Shown: positions 33,413-45,465, numbered from the stretch's first letter. The stretch: 64,000 nt of DNA from Actinostola sp. cb2023 (GCA_033675265.1 JAUJYZ010001135.1:58501-122500); one strand, 5' to 3'. The notes: a model not told the origin generated them from the letters alone. Numbers and translations: made by a program.

Positions 33413-33723
33413 CAGTAAGAAACCTTACGAACTAAATGTACATTACTAACAATTACCAAGCGACAAATTACCATATAACTTACAGTACAAACATGTACAA
33501 TGTTGCGGGATAGCTTTACATGTACAATGAAATGGCTTCTGATACTTGGACTTAAACTCACCATTGCCAAATATATCAATGATCCATAGCCCATGGTTGT
33601 ACCTCAACCTGAAACATACAAAAAGCATACATCGTCAATGTCTCTGATGACTACATTGTACATTCGTTCCCCCAGGGGGTGGGGATTTGTCCAGATTCCT
33701 CTGCCCCATTCCCATTCCCTTAA

Positions 33724-34585
33724 GGGTGGACTAACATATTTCGTTACTATGCAACCGCGTTGCTATGGGGTTTTACATGTCTTCAATTCTTTAGCTTTGT
33801 TGAGGATTTTTTTCTGAAATTTTGATATTTTATAGCCTTGTTAAACATCCTACTTCTCTCTAGGGGTTTTAAATTTCGCTTTAGCAGAAATGAGCAAGCA
33901 TACAATTTATGAATTGAAAGTCATACAATTCGCGCATCTCCTGCTTGGGTACAACAGGAAAATCAAAACGTCTTTGCTGCATAATAATTTTTATGCCAAA
34001 TGACAGAATAGAGAACTGTCTAAACATTTTCGTAGGATTATTTTCCGAAATCCATCAATTCAATGCTTAAAAAGAACGGTAAATTTAACAAGACTTCACT
34101 GCGCATGCGCAGATTCTCGTTTTCAAAAACCTTCAAAATTTTCGAGCACGTTCACTGAGGGTTTTTTTTTTCTAACCTAGAATATCAACAACGACCTAGT
34201 CAACATTGCTAAGCATGCATTTTAAAAACTGAAGACAATATGACAAGTTATGGAATTTAATCCTTAAAAACAGCTCGAAAAATGTCCATAAAAAAATCAT
34301 TTTTCATTTAAATACCAAATCCATGCTCAGTTGTCTGCTCATTGTGTTGTAGAACAAGTGTATAATCATAGATTTACAGTATCTTATAAATCCTTGGGAA
34401 AAAAAGAGCGTTTTCTGTTTTGATGACGTCATTGTGACGTAATTTGGTGACGTCATGCTCTGACAAAGCTTTCTCCCTTACAATCACTTCCTATAAGTCC
34501 CTTCTCTTCTCTTCGAATTTTACGCTTTTTTTTGAGGTTTCAAATTTTCCTTAGCAACAGTCGAAATAAATATGTTAGTCCACCC
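33724..34585. mobile_element. TTAA-flanked element with GGGTGGACTAACATATTT ends
   Basis: TTAA at 33720-33723 and 34586-34589. About 20-bp terminal inverted repeats. TTAA targets fit piggyBac, Kolobok or Sola3-type elements. No ORF of size; contains three CRE-like sites. Confidence 0.8.
34424..34455. promoter_or_regulatory. CRE-like cluster
   Basis: TGACGTCA at 34424-34431 and 34448-34455 with TGACGTAA between. Could bind CREB/ATF proteins; it lies inside a transposon. Confidence 0.3.
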
Positions 34586-34589
34586 TTAA

Positions 34590-36225
34590 CTTATAAACTA
34601 AATTGTATGTAAATTACTGGTACTAAAATAAAGTCTATGTTTCCCCATGTCTATGTCAGGGGGATATCATGTTTGAATGGACATATGAACAAATCCCCCA
34701 ACGTCCCCAGGGGTGGCACCAGGGGTTTGACCGTCAAGTATAAACATGTATAACTACGATTGCTTCAAAATTCCAAAAAGCACATACCTGTCTAAGCAGG
34801 AATAAGTATATTGCTCATTACATCATCCGGTTTTCCAGGTCGGTTTCCATCATCTTGCGTTGTCTACGACTACATGTAAGTTATCCAAAGTCAAAGTAGG
34901 GCACGATATTAGAGTCGAGTAATACGTCTTCATGCTTCAAAAGAAGTAATTGCTTCGTTTTTCGTGAAAGACCATTGCTTTGGGGCTCGAGTAGTAGTCT
35001 TGGTGATGCCATCGGTTCGTTAGGGATGTCAGTAGATCGGGCATTTCATGGATTTAGAGCTACGCTTTCCTGGGTTCTTGTGTTCATTGTACGATCGATT
35101 GTCCGCTCGTTTTCCGACTGTTGTGTAGGCTGGCTCGTTACGAGACCATTGCTGTAGTTCGTTAAATTCTTTTCACCAGTAAATATTGACGAATACCGTT
35201 CCGAAAGGACCGGGGAAATAAAAGAACAATTGAAGCTTGAGCATACAACAAACCAACCGTCAACATGGCGGCCGGGAATAAACAGTCAGGCGTCACACGA
35301 CCACTCCATATTTGGAACATATCCCCTGCATCGCTTCACTCTGATTGGCTAGAACACGGTTTTGAGCGCCATTTTCTTAGTGTTGTAACGGTTCTAGAAA
35401 CTATAGAACTCTTTTAGTATTTTATCGTGGAATAATCACTCTTTTCTTCAACCAAATCCCTGGAGAACGACATGGAACAATGGTATGTGTGACAGAGTGC
35501 TGTTTATCTATAAACATACAGTGAAATTCAAGAATTTATGCTCATTTTAAAAGGTAAGATTCGATGCTGACATGAATTCCTGATCAAAGTTTCGATTGTA
35601 TAATCGCAGTATAAAGCTTATACACATTCAGAATACGGTATAAAGCTTTAATACATAACGTCATAAGCTTAATATACAGCAGACATATATTTCCTGCCAA
35701 AAGTGTCTATAGACATCTACATGTACAATGTAGAATACATCTAGTGTCTATTATTGTCTATACTCAGTACACCAACCTTTTAAAGTGGCCACCCTCTATT
35801 AAGCGGCCTGTTTTAAAAGTCCCGAATCAGTGGAGTTTCACCCATATAAACTCTGCATAAATTTGCTACCTCTATTAAGTGGTATATGTACAATGTATAT
35901 ATACATAATATACTCTATATCCACTACATGCTGCTTACTAGTGCTGTATATAGACATTGCAATATATTTGTTTATAAATAATATAAACTATGTGTACCTC
36001 CCAAGAATGCACGATTTGATTGGTTGCTGAGCGTGTATTATTATGTAATAGATGCACAGAGCAGTGAAAACAATGCAGAAAGCCTGTTTAAAACTACATT
36101 GCGTTCCTCTATACTGTATACAGTATATATTTTATGTACAATTGCAGAATAGACAAATAGACACATACCATATATGTACTGTAGTATGTTTCGACATAAA
36201 TGTACTGTATGTACACTGACAGTAT
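34590..36225. other. No gene seen
   Basis: Interior of the 7.2-kb element; many GTACA/TATAC-rich stretches and short ORFs only. Confidence 0.4.
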
Positions 36226-36231
36226 ATACAT

Positions 36232-36330
36232 TAGCCGGAGAAAACAGCTGTCTCTCATCACGTACATCAATTCCTAGGTGGAATCCATGTATGCGATGAG
36301 AGACAGCTGTTAATTTTAATTCTCAGGCTA
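36232..36330. mobile_element. Hairpin MITE
   Basis: TAGCCGGAGAA...CAGCTGTCTCTCATC pairs with GATGAGAGACAGCTG...TCTCAGGCTA. Confidence 0.65.
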
Positions 36331-36381
36331 TATGTACCGACAGTATACATATGATATAGTATATACAATGTATAGACAGTA

Positions 36382-36542
36382 TACACCGAATCGAAATATG
36401 GCGACCAATTTGAATAACTATTGTTTTGGTCTGACCAACCTCGTGTTCACGTGGAAACACAAAAGCGTTTTCACATGAATGAGAGGTTGGTCAGTCAGGA
36501 ACAAAGTTATTCAAATTGGTCGCCATATTTCGATTCGGTGTA
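36382..36542. mobile_element. Tc1/mariner-like hairpin MITE
   Basis: TACACCGAATCGAAATATGG... is inverted at the other end for about 40 bp; flanked by TA on both sides. Confidence 0.8.
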
Positions 36543-36965
36543 TAGCCATGCTATTTCAATTGTATATTACATACATGCCATGGTTCACTTTGCCTATTTA
36601 CAAATTTGATTTCATATTTGACACTTTTCTGTTTTTCTTCAATAGAGTGAAGCATAAACAAATCTAACACAATCATGGTGCTTGGACAAATGGATGCAAA
36701 AGAGGTCAAAAAAGTGATAGCTACAATGTAGCACTAAGTGAACAGTCTACAAAATAGTATTGAAATATTTAATTTAAGTTAAGAATTATAGCTTAATATT
36801 ATACCTTATTATTTTTGTCGTGCAATCGTCATTCAACGTTTTTTGAAATAGCGCATTGTATTTTAAATTCACTCGATATACAATATGCACAGGATTTTTT
36901 GTGGACAGATGAGGTTTGAGTGAATGAATACGAGGAAAAAATGACACAAGTGCATAGTACAGTCG

Positions 36966-37090
36966 AAGCTCTCGTAAGCGACCACTTCAGGAATTCGAAA
37001 AAGTGGTAATAACTAGATCAGAGCTGTTGTCGCTTAAATGAGACGGACCACGCGCTGAAACAACATAGGCTGGTCGCTTATGAGAGCTTA
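36966..37090. mobile_element. Hairpin MITE
   Basis: AAGCTCTCGTAAGCGACCAC pairs with TGGTCGCTTATGAGAGCTTA. Confidence 0.6.
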
Positions 37091-37778
37091 ATATTGCTGC
37101 GAGCCGCCAGGCGAGCAGCGAAACTAATCTTGATGGAGTTCCTGTGTCATGTTTGGTCATGTGGGATCTGGGCACTGGGACAAGGGTGGGAATGAGAATC
37201 AATAGATATATGGGAGGGAAATAGGTTTCTTGTAAGCTAGAACACATGACAGTAATAAAGTTATTATTATTATTATTATACTGCATTTTTATTATTTTAT
37301 ATTACCACTAATGTGCCTTGCTGACAAGGGATCGGACAGCTACATGTATGCATTGAAAGCTACATGTACGTCAGTGCACAACTCGCAGCACTTCACTTTC
37401 TACCAGAAACGACTAGTTTAAGCTCTTGTGATGTATTGTAATACGTAAGCACGATACCTGCACATTGCTACAATATTTAGTATGATGTGCACTTGCAAAC
37501 AACGTTTCACACAACAATGCACATAGTTTGCGTCTAAGACTTATTGAAGAAGTTATTGAGTTATTGAGTATTTTTGGGATATGATCGATTTGTATGGATA
37601 ATTCTGTGGGATATGCTCAATGGAATAGAAATACACACTATAGTAATTTAACTTTTCGGTCTACGGATTATCTATAAAGTAGAATAGGCTATAAATAACC
37701 TTATGATGTATTATTTAATGTTCAATAAAAGCTTTTAAAATATTTCTTACCACTTGTTTCAATCTTATCTGAAATCTT

Positions 37779-38176
37779 GGCATATGCCGAAATCGTGAAT
37801 GTTGGCATATGCCGAATTCGTGAATGTTGGCATATGCGAATTCGTGAATGTTGGCATATGCCGAATTCGTGAATGTTGGCATATGCCGAAATCTTGAATG
37901 CTGGCATTTGCCAAATTCTTGAATGTTGGCATATGCCGAAATCGTGAATGTTGGCATATGCCGAAATTCGTGAATGTTGGCATATGCCGAAATCTTGAAT
38001 GCTGGCATTTGCCAAATTCTTGAATGTTGGCATATGCCGAAATCTTGAATGCTGGCATTTGCCAAATTCTTGAATGTTGGCATATGCCGAAATCTTGAAT
38101 GCTGGCATTTGCCGAAATCGTGAATGTTGGCATATGCCGAAATCTTGAATGCTGGCATTTGCCAAAATCTTGAATG
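37779..38176. repeat. 25-bp iterons, right subterminal array (about 16)
   Basis: GGCATATGCC or GGCATTTGCC plus a 15-bp spacer (GAAATCGTGAATGTT and variants). Same period and core as the left array, different spacer. Confidence 0.9.
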
Positions 38177-38407
38177 GGACTGGCAATATAATAACTATGT
38201 ACCATTTATGGTCCAAACAACAGTTTCTATAGTTTAATTTTGAGAACAGAAACAATTTTAGCTGAAAAAAATATCAAATCGGCAAATCAAATAAGATGTC
38301 TTCAATATTTGCTAAAATGGATAAAATAACCAGCAAAAAATTGAAGTCTCTCGAAAAGTGCTGGGAAATCTAACTTTGGAATATCCGAAGTCATTCTGGA
38401 ACGTGTT

Positions 38408-39842
38408 ACAAGTAGAGAAACCTATATGTGTGTTTTCTCTTTAACCGAACACAGAGAGTAGAGACAAGTAGAGAAACCTATACGTGTGTTTTCTCTTTAA
38501 CCGAACACAGAGAGTAGAGACAAGTAGAGAAACCTATACGTGTGTTTTCTCTTTAACCGAACACAGAGAGTAGAGACAAGTAGAGAAACCTATACGTGTG
38601 TTTTCTCTTTAACCGAACACAGAGAGTAGAGACAAGTAGAGAAACCTATATGTGTGTTTTCTCTTTAACCGAACACAGAGAGTAGAGACAAGTAGAGAAA
38701 CCTATATGTGTGTTTTCTCTTTAACCGAACACAGAGAGTAGAGACAAGTAGAGAAACCTATACGTGTGTTTTCTCTTTAACCGAACACAGAGAGTAGAGA
38801 CAAGTAGAGAAACCTATACGTGTGTTTTCTCTTTAACCGAACACAAAGAGTAGAGACAAGTAGAGAAACCTATACGTGTGTTTTCTCTTTAACCGAACAC
38901 AGAGAGTAGAGACAAGTAGAGAAACCTATACGTGTGTTTTCTCTTTAACCGAACACAGAGAGTAGAGACAAGTAGAGAAACCTATACGTGTGTTTTCTCT
39001 TTAACCGAACACAGAGAGTAGAGACAAGTAGAGAAACCTATACGTGTGTTTTCTCTTTAACCGAACACAGAGAGTAGAGACAAGTAGAGAAACCTATATG
39101 TGTGTTTTCTCTTTAACCGAACACAAAGAGTAGAGACAAGTAGAGAAACCTATATGTGTGTTTTCTCTTTAACCGAACACAGAGAGTAGAGACAAGTAGA
39201 GAAACCTATATGTGTGTTTTCTCTTTAACCGAACACAGAGAGTAGAGACAAGTAGAGAAACCTATATGTGTGTTTTCTCTTTAACCGAACACAAAGAGTA
39301 GAGACAAGTAGAGAAACCTATATGTGTGTTTTTTCTCTTTAACCGAACACAGAGAGTAGAGACAAGTAGAGAAACCTATACGTGTGTTTTCTCTTTAACC
39401 GAACACAGAGAGTAGAGACAAGTAGAGAAACCTATATGTGTGTTTTCTCTTTAACCGAACACAAAGAGTAGAGACAAGTAGAGAAACCTATATGTGTGTT
39501 TTCTCTTTAACCGAACACAGAGAGTAGAGACAAGTAGAGAAACCTATACGTGTGTTTTCTCTTTAACCGAACACAGAGTAGAGACAAGTAGAGAAACCTA
39601 TATGTGTGTTTTCTCTTTAACCGAACACAGAGAGTAGAGACAAGTAGAGAAACCTATATGTGTGTTTTCTCTTTAACCGAACACAGAGAGTAGAGACAAG
39701 TAGAGAAACCTATATGTGTGTTTTCTCTTTAACCGAACACAGAGAGTACTAGAGACAAGTAGAGAAACCTATATGTGTGTTTTCTCTTTAACCGAACACA
39801 GAGAGTAGAGAAAAGTAGAGAAACCTATATGTGTGTTTTCTC
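38408..39842. repeat. 56-bp satellite, right array (about 25 copies)
   Basis: Same unit and orientation as 30861-31228. A few units differ by small indels (near 39325, 39565, 39745). Confidence 0.95.
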
Positions 39843-39975
39843 GATTTGTTTACAGTATATTATCTTAGTTTCACATTCCCGCGTTGGTAGCCAATTCCCA
39901 GAAATGGCTGCCTGAAGTGTCGTCTTCCCATTGGCCCAAATGATCACGTGACGTGAGAAACGGCCGGTGCTGAGT

Positions 39976-40351
39976 CACAGGTAGCCAAAGCTCACCATTT
40001 GCAGCTTTATATAGAGATCATTATGTAGTGTAAAATTATGAAAAATCGACAATACAATGATTCGTTTTTAAATTTGGTGTCGCTACGATTAAAATTAAGC
40101 GAGTTATAGCCGTTTGAAGTTTACTCTATATCTTCTTTAGTGTGAATGACATAGGGTCAAATTCAAACGGCTATAACTCGCTTAATTTTAATCGTAGCGA
40201 CACCAAATGTTTCCCAAAGTTAAATAAACTCACAAAGAACAAATACAGACAATTTCATTGAAAACGATCCATCGTATTTTCGATTTTTAATAATTTTGCT
40301 CCTCTGCATACTCTATATAAAGCTTCAAATGGTGAGCTTGGGCTACCTGTG
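39976..40351. mobile_element. Foldback element with CACAGGTAGCC ends
   Basis: Outer arms CACAGGTAGCCAAAGCTCAC... and inner arms TTTGGTGTCGCTACGATTAA... both pair. Related ends occur at 20693 and 59500. Confidence 0.75.
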
Positions 40352-40708
40352 CTGGAATGTCATCGTCTTCCGAGAAATCAGTGGAAAAACATGCCACGAA
40401 ACATCCCTACTGCGAATGGGTATTATTGTTATCAAACAAACCTCAGCATCGAAGCAATGAGGCTTTATATCATGTAATAGCGTTGCCTACCAGCGTAAAT
40501 TTCCAAAGGTTTTCATACAAAATATCGATCAGTTTTTGAAAATTCATATCTTCGCAATTTGTCGGAAGCGATCTTTTCCAAACTTCACATTTTAACTAAT
40601 TTCAACGAGCTCTTTCCAGCTATGATAATCATTTTTTTGTCCTATGTCTCCTATAAGTTTTGAAATTACGTGATAAACCCTCATTGTGATTCTGGAATTT
40701 TAAAGTTT

Positions 40709-41097
40709 CAGGCGCCGATCAAAACCGATATTAAAATTTAATCTTAAAAATTTCTGCCCTAGCGTGTCCCCAGAACTAGTTAGCCTAACAATTCGCAGAA
40801 ACTGGGGTCGCATTTCTTATCTGGATCCAATCATAGATTTGCTCTTTGAGTTTCAAGTCCAACTTCTTCAGTGGAATTAAAGTGCATGTCGGGCTTATTT
40901 CTTTCTTTTGAAAATCGATTACATATGAAGTGAATAGTAGGATGGTTCAGTATTTTGTGAGCTTCGCATTTGCGAGTTACAGGGCCGTATATATAACCCA
41001 AAATTCAAGGGTACGTATTTAACAGCAAAAAATAACTAAAAATAGTACAGTTCTCAGTACTTTTTGGTATCTTTTTCGCCCTGCTAGGGGGGCCTGT
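40709..41097 (+). repeat. Dispersed repeat family 3, copy 2, with truncated GGCCG MITE
   Basis: Matches 17828-18230; the MITE part from about 40979 lacks its right end. Confidence 0.7.
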
Positions 41098-41099
41098 CA

Positions 41100-41990
41100 T
41101 TTGAAGGCAGATTATCAGATTGAAGATTCAAGGTCTTAATTTTATCTGCAGCTGAATAGAATGCGTGATCTCTGCTTGCTAGCACATGGGGGGTCTGTTG
41201 GATAATTGAGGGGTTTTCTTAACTGCTTTTTATTTGAACAGCTTGGAGTCTTAGGGTTTCAATCAAATTCTGATTGAGCTTTGAAATCGGAACTGAAAGC
41301 GAAACAAAAAGTTCTACAATACTAAAAATACTAACGACTAACAAGACTGGGGATTTCAAGACAGGAATAACGTCGTATAAGTCCATGTATATTTTTAAAA
41401 GTATCATTTATGATGCTCTATCATACATTGATACAGTATGGCAAACTTTGGCTACCAAGAAATGATAAATGTTCTGAAACTCTTGTGAATTCATTGCGTG
41501 TTGCGCGCAATGTGGCAGAAGTAGGGTCACACTGTACTTCAATAAGTTGGCTCACAGCAATTGCAGAAGTGGACACACACTGCAATCGATCATAATGTTG
41601 CATCTTTAATTAAAATGGAAAAAGATTGCTTCAAAAAATTAATGAAAATTACGACCATAGAATATAATTTCTTACAAGTGTCAGTTCCAAGTATTTATAG
41701 TTCAGATACAGTTCAATACATGTGCTGGCACTGAAAAGTACAACTGAATTGGGCCACTATGAAGTGTCATTATATGTGCATTCAATCTCTAAATCATCTG
41801 AGTCCGAATGCTCGGTACGTACTGCTATTGAATAAAAGTTTCAGCTGGAGAAACGTTAGATTTACTTAGCAAAGTTCTCCTTGATTTGCGTCCCTTGTCT
41901 AGTGTCACTACTGGAGATTCTAATGCTATCGAAATAATGCATTGATATATTTTCTTCGAATTGGGCCTCGGTTGAAAGTGTCACCAGCCA
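41100..41990. other. No gene seen
   Basis: Short ORFs of about 60 codons only; no motif. Confidence 0.4.
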
Positions 41991-41995
41991 CACTG

Positions 41996-42056
41996 ATCTA
42001 CAAGAACAAGTTTTCCTTGACAAGGAAGATTTGCTCGTGTAGATTCGGCTTTAGAT
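41996..42056. repeat. Fragment of the TACACGAGCAAG repeat
   Basis: CAAGTTTTCCTTGACAAGGA and GCTCGTGTAGATTCGGCTTT are shared with 61799-61973. Confidence 0.6.
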
Positions 42057-42177
42057 CAGTGTTTAGCAAAGTTCTCCTTTATTTGCGTCCCTTCGTCTAA
42101 TGTCTCTACTGGTGATTCTAATGCTGTCGAAATAATGCATTCCTCCATGCAATTTCATCCTATAGACCTTTAAGACC

Positions 42178-42536
42178 TTACTCTGTTTTAAAAGTTTTCA
42201 ATCTTTTCCAGATCTCAATGAGATCATTCACGTGGTCAGGGCTCAACCATCCTTTCAAGATGCCCTCTTTCTGCAGGAACTTGGTGTAATGCCTGAGTCT
42301 CCGTTCGTCCAAAACTTCCGCTGGACGTTCAACAACGTTGTGGCTTTCGCGAAGCGATTGCAGCACTTCTGTTTTGTCATCGTTCCATTCCAGATCGGTC
42401 TTCAGCTTTTCCCATCGAGCAATGGCTTCTTGTTGCTTGGCATCAGTCTTCGGCAACCTCTGGATGTCTTTCTCGATCGATTTAACTTTTTACCACATTT
42501 GTCAAATTTCTCGCACGCTGATTTGATAAGAGCCAT
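42178..42536 (-). pseudogene. HEPN-like C-terminal region, member 3 (short, frameshifted)
   Basis: The ATG at 42536 starts MALIKSACEKFDKCG; the frame then shifts by one base in a run of five A (minus strand, near 42490) into a 92-residue frame ending at 42178. Its body aligns with the C-terminal part of members 1 and 2: ARWEKLKTDLEWNDDKTEVL parallels the RERLKNLKKHFDWDPDKESL region, and LIEIWKRL parallels LIKIWEET. The coiled-coil half is absent. The Arg-x4-His is not preserved as such (LRESHNVV). Probably decayed, unless the shift is a sequencing error. Confidence 0.5.
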
Positions 42537-42675
42537 TGTCGATAAGAGGACAGACGCATACAATGACGTTTCGCTCGCGCACGGAACCAGCGCGCGCTTG
42601 AATCAGATTTTCTTTCAAATCTATTTGTGTTTTTGGGAGCCTTTTCCGCTTTTCTGAGTAAATATTGTTGTAAAA

Positions 42676-42823
42676 AACAAATCGAACATGGTTTTCCATT
42701 GTCTGTACTCTTATCGACAACGGATGACGCTACGCTCGTTGTTCCACTTGAATTTTGAACATTTTATGGCGTCATCCGTTGTCGATAAGAGTACAGACAA
42801 TGGAAAACCATGTTCGATTTGTT
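42676..42823. mobile_element. Hairpin element with perfect 55-bp arms
   Basis: 42676-42730 is the exact complement of 42769-42823, with a 38-bp loop. The arms contain GGTTTTCCATTGTCTGT, shared with the foldback at 43911-44194. Confidence 0.85.
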
Positions 42824-43080
42824 AAGTATCTTGGGAAACGGCCGATATCGAGAAATATTGATATTGCCGGGAAACATTTATAATAATAAACTAGTCGTTT
42901 CTAATAGTGAAGTACTGCGAGTTGAATATGGCGAATTATTTGCAGGTTAAAATGTAACTGTGAACATTCATTCTACATTTCAGCAAATGACATGAGATAT
43001 TTTAAAGTTCACTTATATGTTTGGGCTTCCTGTGCTTCGAATTGGCGACACACGTGGCTTCTGTCGAGTGCCGATAAAAC

Positions 43081-43299
43081 ATGAATTTATTTCGCTTGAT
43101 AATACACATCTTCCTTTTCATCACGTTTAATCAAATGCCAGTCTTGAATATTAGTACGTACAACACTGAAATTATAAAGTCCAACTTGAAGCAGTCGAGT
43201 ATGGAAGGCCAAATGGTGCAAAATTCAAGAACTTTATTCAAGGATCACGATCACGATCACGTTCAACAACCACATTCACATTCAACATATGTAAATTAA
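43081..43299 (+). CDS. Small ORF: possible secreted His-rich peptide
   Basis: 72 codons. N-terminus MNLFRLIIHIFLFITFNQMP is strongly hydrophobic, like a signal peptide. The C-terminus has KDHDHDHVQQPHSHS, which could bind metal. It is a single exon without visible support; the His/Asp stretch comes from a TCACGA-type low-complexity tract that continues past the stop, so chance is possible. Confidence 0.25.
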   Translation: MNLFRLIIHIFLFITFNQMPVLNISTYNTEIIKSNLKQSSMEGQMVQNSRTLFKDHDHDHVQQPHSHSTYVN

Positions 43300-43566
43300 T
43301 CATATTCAACAGACATCTCGATCACATTCAAGGTCACAGGTCACGTTCACGGTCACTTCATATCAACGGATCGAGCAATCACATTCAAGAACGATTGTTA
43401 ATGTCAACAAATCCCATAATGCTCTTTGTTACTGTCGACGTAGAATCCCGAGTGCATGCTGGGAAATAAATTTCGCACGTGCGATCAAAATGGCGGGTGA
43501 CATAGTCGCACCATTACCACGGCGAACTTCGCCACATATTATCTGTTTAATAGTTGCTATGAACCG

Positions 43567-44195
43567 GTGTCGAGCTTTCGCTTTCTTTTCACCCGAGTGT
43601 AAGTACAATGCAACCAAGGAAAACGTATTGTATCACATTTGAGCGGCCATGTTGTTGTTATTACCACCGCTGATCATAAGTACTGCGTGCTCCAAAAATC
43701 ATCTCGAAAAACTAACACAAATCTCGATGGATTTGTAGCCAATATGAAAATCCGCCACAGGAAACCCCATCTCAACACAGGAATCCCAAGATTAGTTTAA
43801 TAATATTAATAATAATAACTTTATTCATGTGTCGGTGTGTTTAGCTTTCCTGCTGCGAGCGGGTATTCGCATATGGCTGCGTTGGCAGAACTGATTCCGA
43901 GAAACTTAACAAATCGCAAGCGGTTTTCCATTGTCTGTTTAACAAATAACCGATAGTTTGTCGTTGCATCATGTTGTATGTCCTCTGATAGACCACGGTT
44001 TGCGTCATTGAGTCGTCAAAATTGCTGTGGAATCACGATTTGTTAAATTGACAATGATTTGACGTCAGAAAATGTTCAAAACTCAAGTGGAGCCACGAGC
44101 GTAGCTAGTGGTTTCACTGCAAAGTTTTGAACATTTTGTGACGTCAAATCCATTGTCAATAAGAGTACAGACAATGGAAAACCGCTTGCGATTTA
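43567..44195. repeat. Tandem duplication, copy 1
   Basis: Matches 44279-45254 from GTGTCGAGCTTTCGCTTTC to AAAACCGCTTGCGAT. Contains a foldback at 43911-44194. Confidence 0.85.
43911..44194. mobile_element. Foldback element (AAATCGCAAGCGG arms)
   Basis: AAATCGCAAGCGGTTTTCCA... and its complement at 44167-44194; inner arms include CAATGATTTGACGTC-like parts and TGTTCAAAACT. Confidence 0.75.
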
Positions 44196-44278
44196 TTGTT
44201 TACAATAACAAAGTTAAAAAAACATCCAAAAGCAAAACAACACCCTGCTGCGAAGAAAGAAAGAAAGAAAGAAAGAAA

Positions 44279-45254
44279 GTGTCGAGCTTTCGCTTTCTTT
44301 TCACCCGAGTGTAAGTACAATGCAACCAAGGAAAACGTATTGTATCACATTTGAGCGGCCATGTTGTTGTTATTACCACCGCTGATCATAAGTACTGCGT
44401 GCTCCAAAAATCATCTCGAAAAGCTAACACAAATCTCGATTTGCAGCCAATATGAAAATCCGCCACAGGAACCCCATCTCAACACAGGAATCCCAAGATT
44501 AGTTTAATAATAATAATAATACCTTTATTCATGTGTCGGTGTGTTTAGCTTTCCTGCTGCGAGCGGGTTTTCGCATGGCTGCGTTGGCAGAACTGATTCC
44601 GAGAAATTTAACAAATCGCAAGCGGTTTTCCATTGCCTGTTTAACAAATAACCGATAGTTTGTCGTTGCATCATGTTGTATGTCCTCTGATAGACCACGG
44701 TTTGCGTCATTGAGTCGTCAAAATTGCTGTGGAATCACGATTTGTTAAATTGACAATTTAATTATGGATTTGACGTCAGAAAATGTTCAAAACTCAAGTG
44801 GAGCCACGAGCGTAGCGCCAGTGGTTTCACTGCAAAGTTTTGACCAAGGGGGGGGGGGGGGGGTACTCAGGGGTATCAGTGGCGGGGAGGTGCGAAGACC
44901 TTTTTGGGGTTTGAAATTCGCGGCTTGGGACTTTTTGGGGTTATCAAGTTTCTTGTGGACTTTTTTTGACATAACGATTTTGGCCGTTGGACTTTTTTGG
45001 GGGCTGATAAAATGACATCCTACCGTTCTCGATTTTATGCGGAGAAAAATTGGACTTTTGGGGGGTTACGATTTTGGCCGTTGGACTTTTTTGGGGTCTT
45101 GTTTTTGCGTAATGGACTTTTTTGGGGTTAAGTTGGCCTCATTCGCACCTCCCCGTCACTGATACCCCTGAGTACCCCCCCTGGGAGTTTTGAGCATTTT
45201 GTGAGGTCAAATCCATTGTCAACAAGAGTACAGACAATGGAAAACCGCTTGCGA
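44279..45254. repeat. Tandem duplication, copy 2
   Basis: Longer than copy 1 because of a 342-bp MITE. Otherwise a few point differences and small indels. Confidence 0.85.
44844..45185. mobile_element. hAT-like MITE, copy 2
   Basis: AGTTTTGA at 44836-44843 and 45186-45193; tandem copy 1 shows the empty site (near 44121-44128). Ends include GGGTACTCAGGGGTATCAGT and its complement. Body has GGACTTTTTTGGGG units. Confidence 0.85.
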
Positions 45255-45438
45255 TATAACCTATAAGTTTGAAAGAAAAACCGTTTCAAGTCTTAAATCA
45301 GATTGCGAGAATACGCTCTGTTATTGTAAAAGACTAAATGTCATCGTCTTTCGATTTGACCCCCCAAAAAGCTGATTCCGAGAATATTATTACTCGGGCC
45401 CAGGCCGCAGGCCGCCCGAGTTAGAAAATGCGGATTTC

Positions 45439-45465
45439 GGTAGTAGTAGTAGTAGTAGTAGTAGT
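45439..45465. repeat. (GTA)n microsatellite
   Basis: Nine units, next to a CTCGGGC...GCCCGAG hairpin at 45387-45421. Confidence 0.85.

Larger units (their letters stand above)
31229..38407. mobile_element. 7179-bp DNA-transposon-like element with 33-bp TIRs and subterminal iterons
   Basis: Perfect 33-bp terminal inverted repeats start AACACGTTCCAGAATGACTT (31229-31261; complement 38375-38407). ACAA occurs directly before (31225-31228) and after (38408-38411); removing the element and one ACAA restores the 56-bp satellite phase exactly. Arrays of 25-bp iterons lie near both ends (31571-32060, 37779-38176), with core GGCATWTGCC. No long ORF remains between them; the interior is filled with other MITEs, so it is non-autonomous or decayed. 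The superfamily is not assigned: 4-bp duplications occur in several groups. Confidence 0.8.

Noticed and set aside
37715..38255. Three overlapping minus ORFs of 146-177 codons
   Set aside because: Same cause as above, in the right iteron array.
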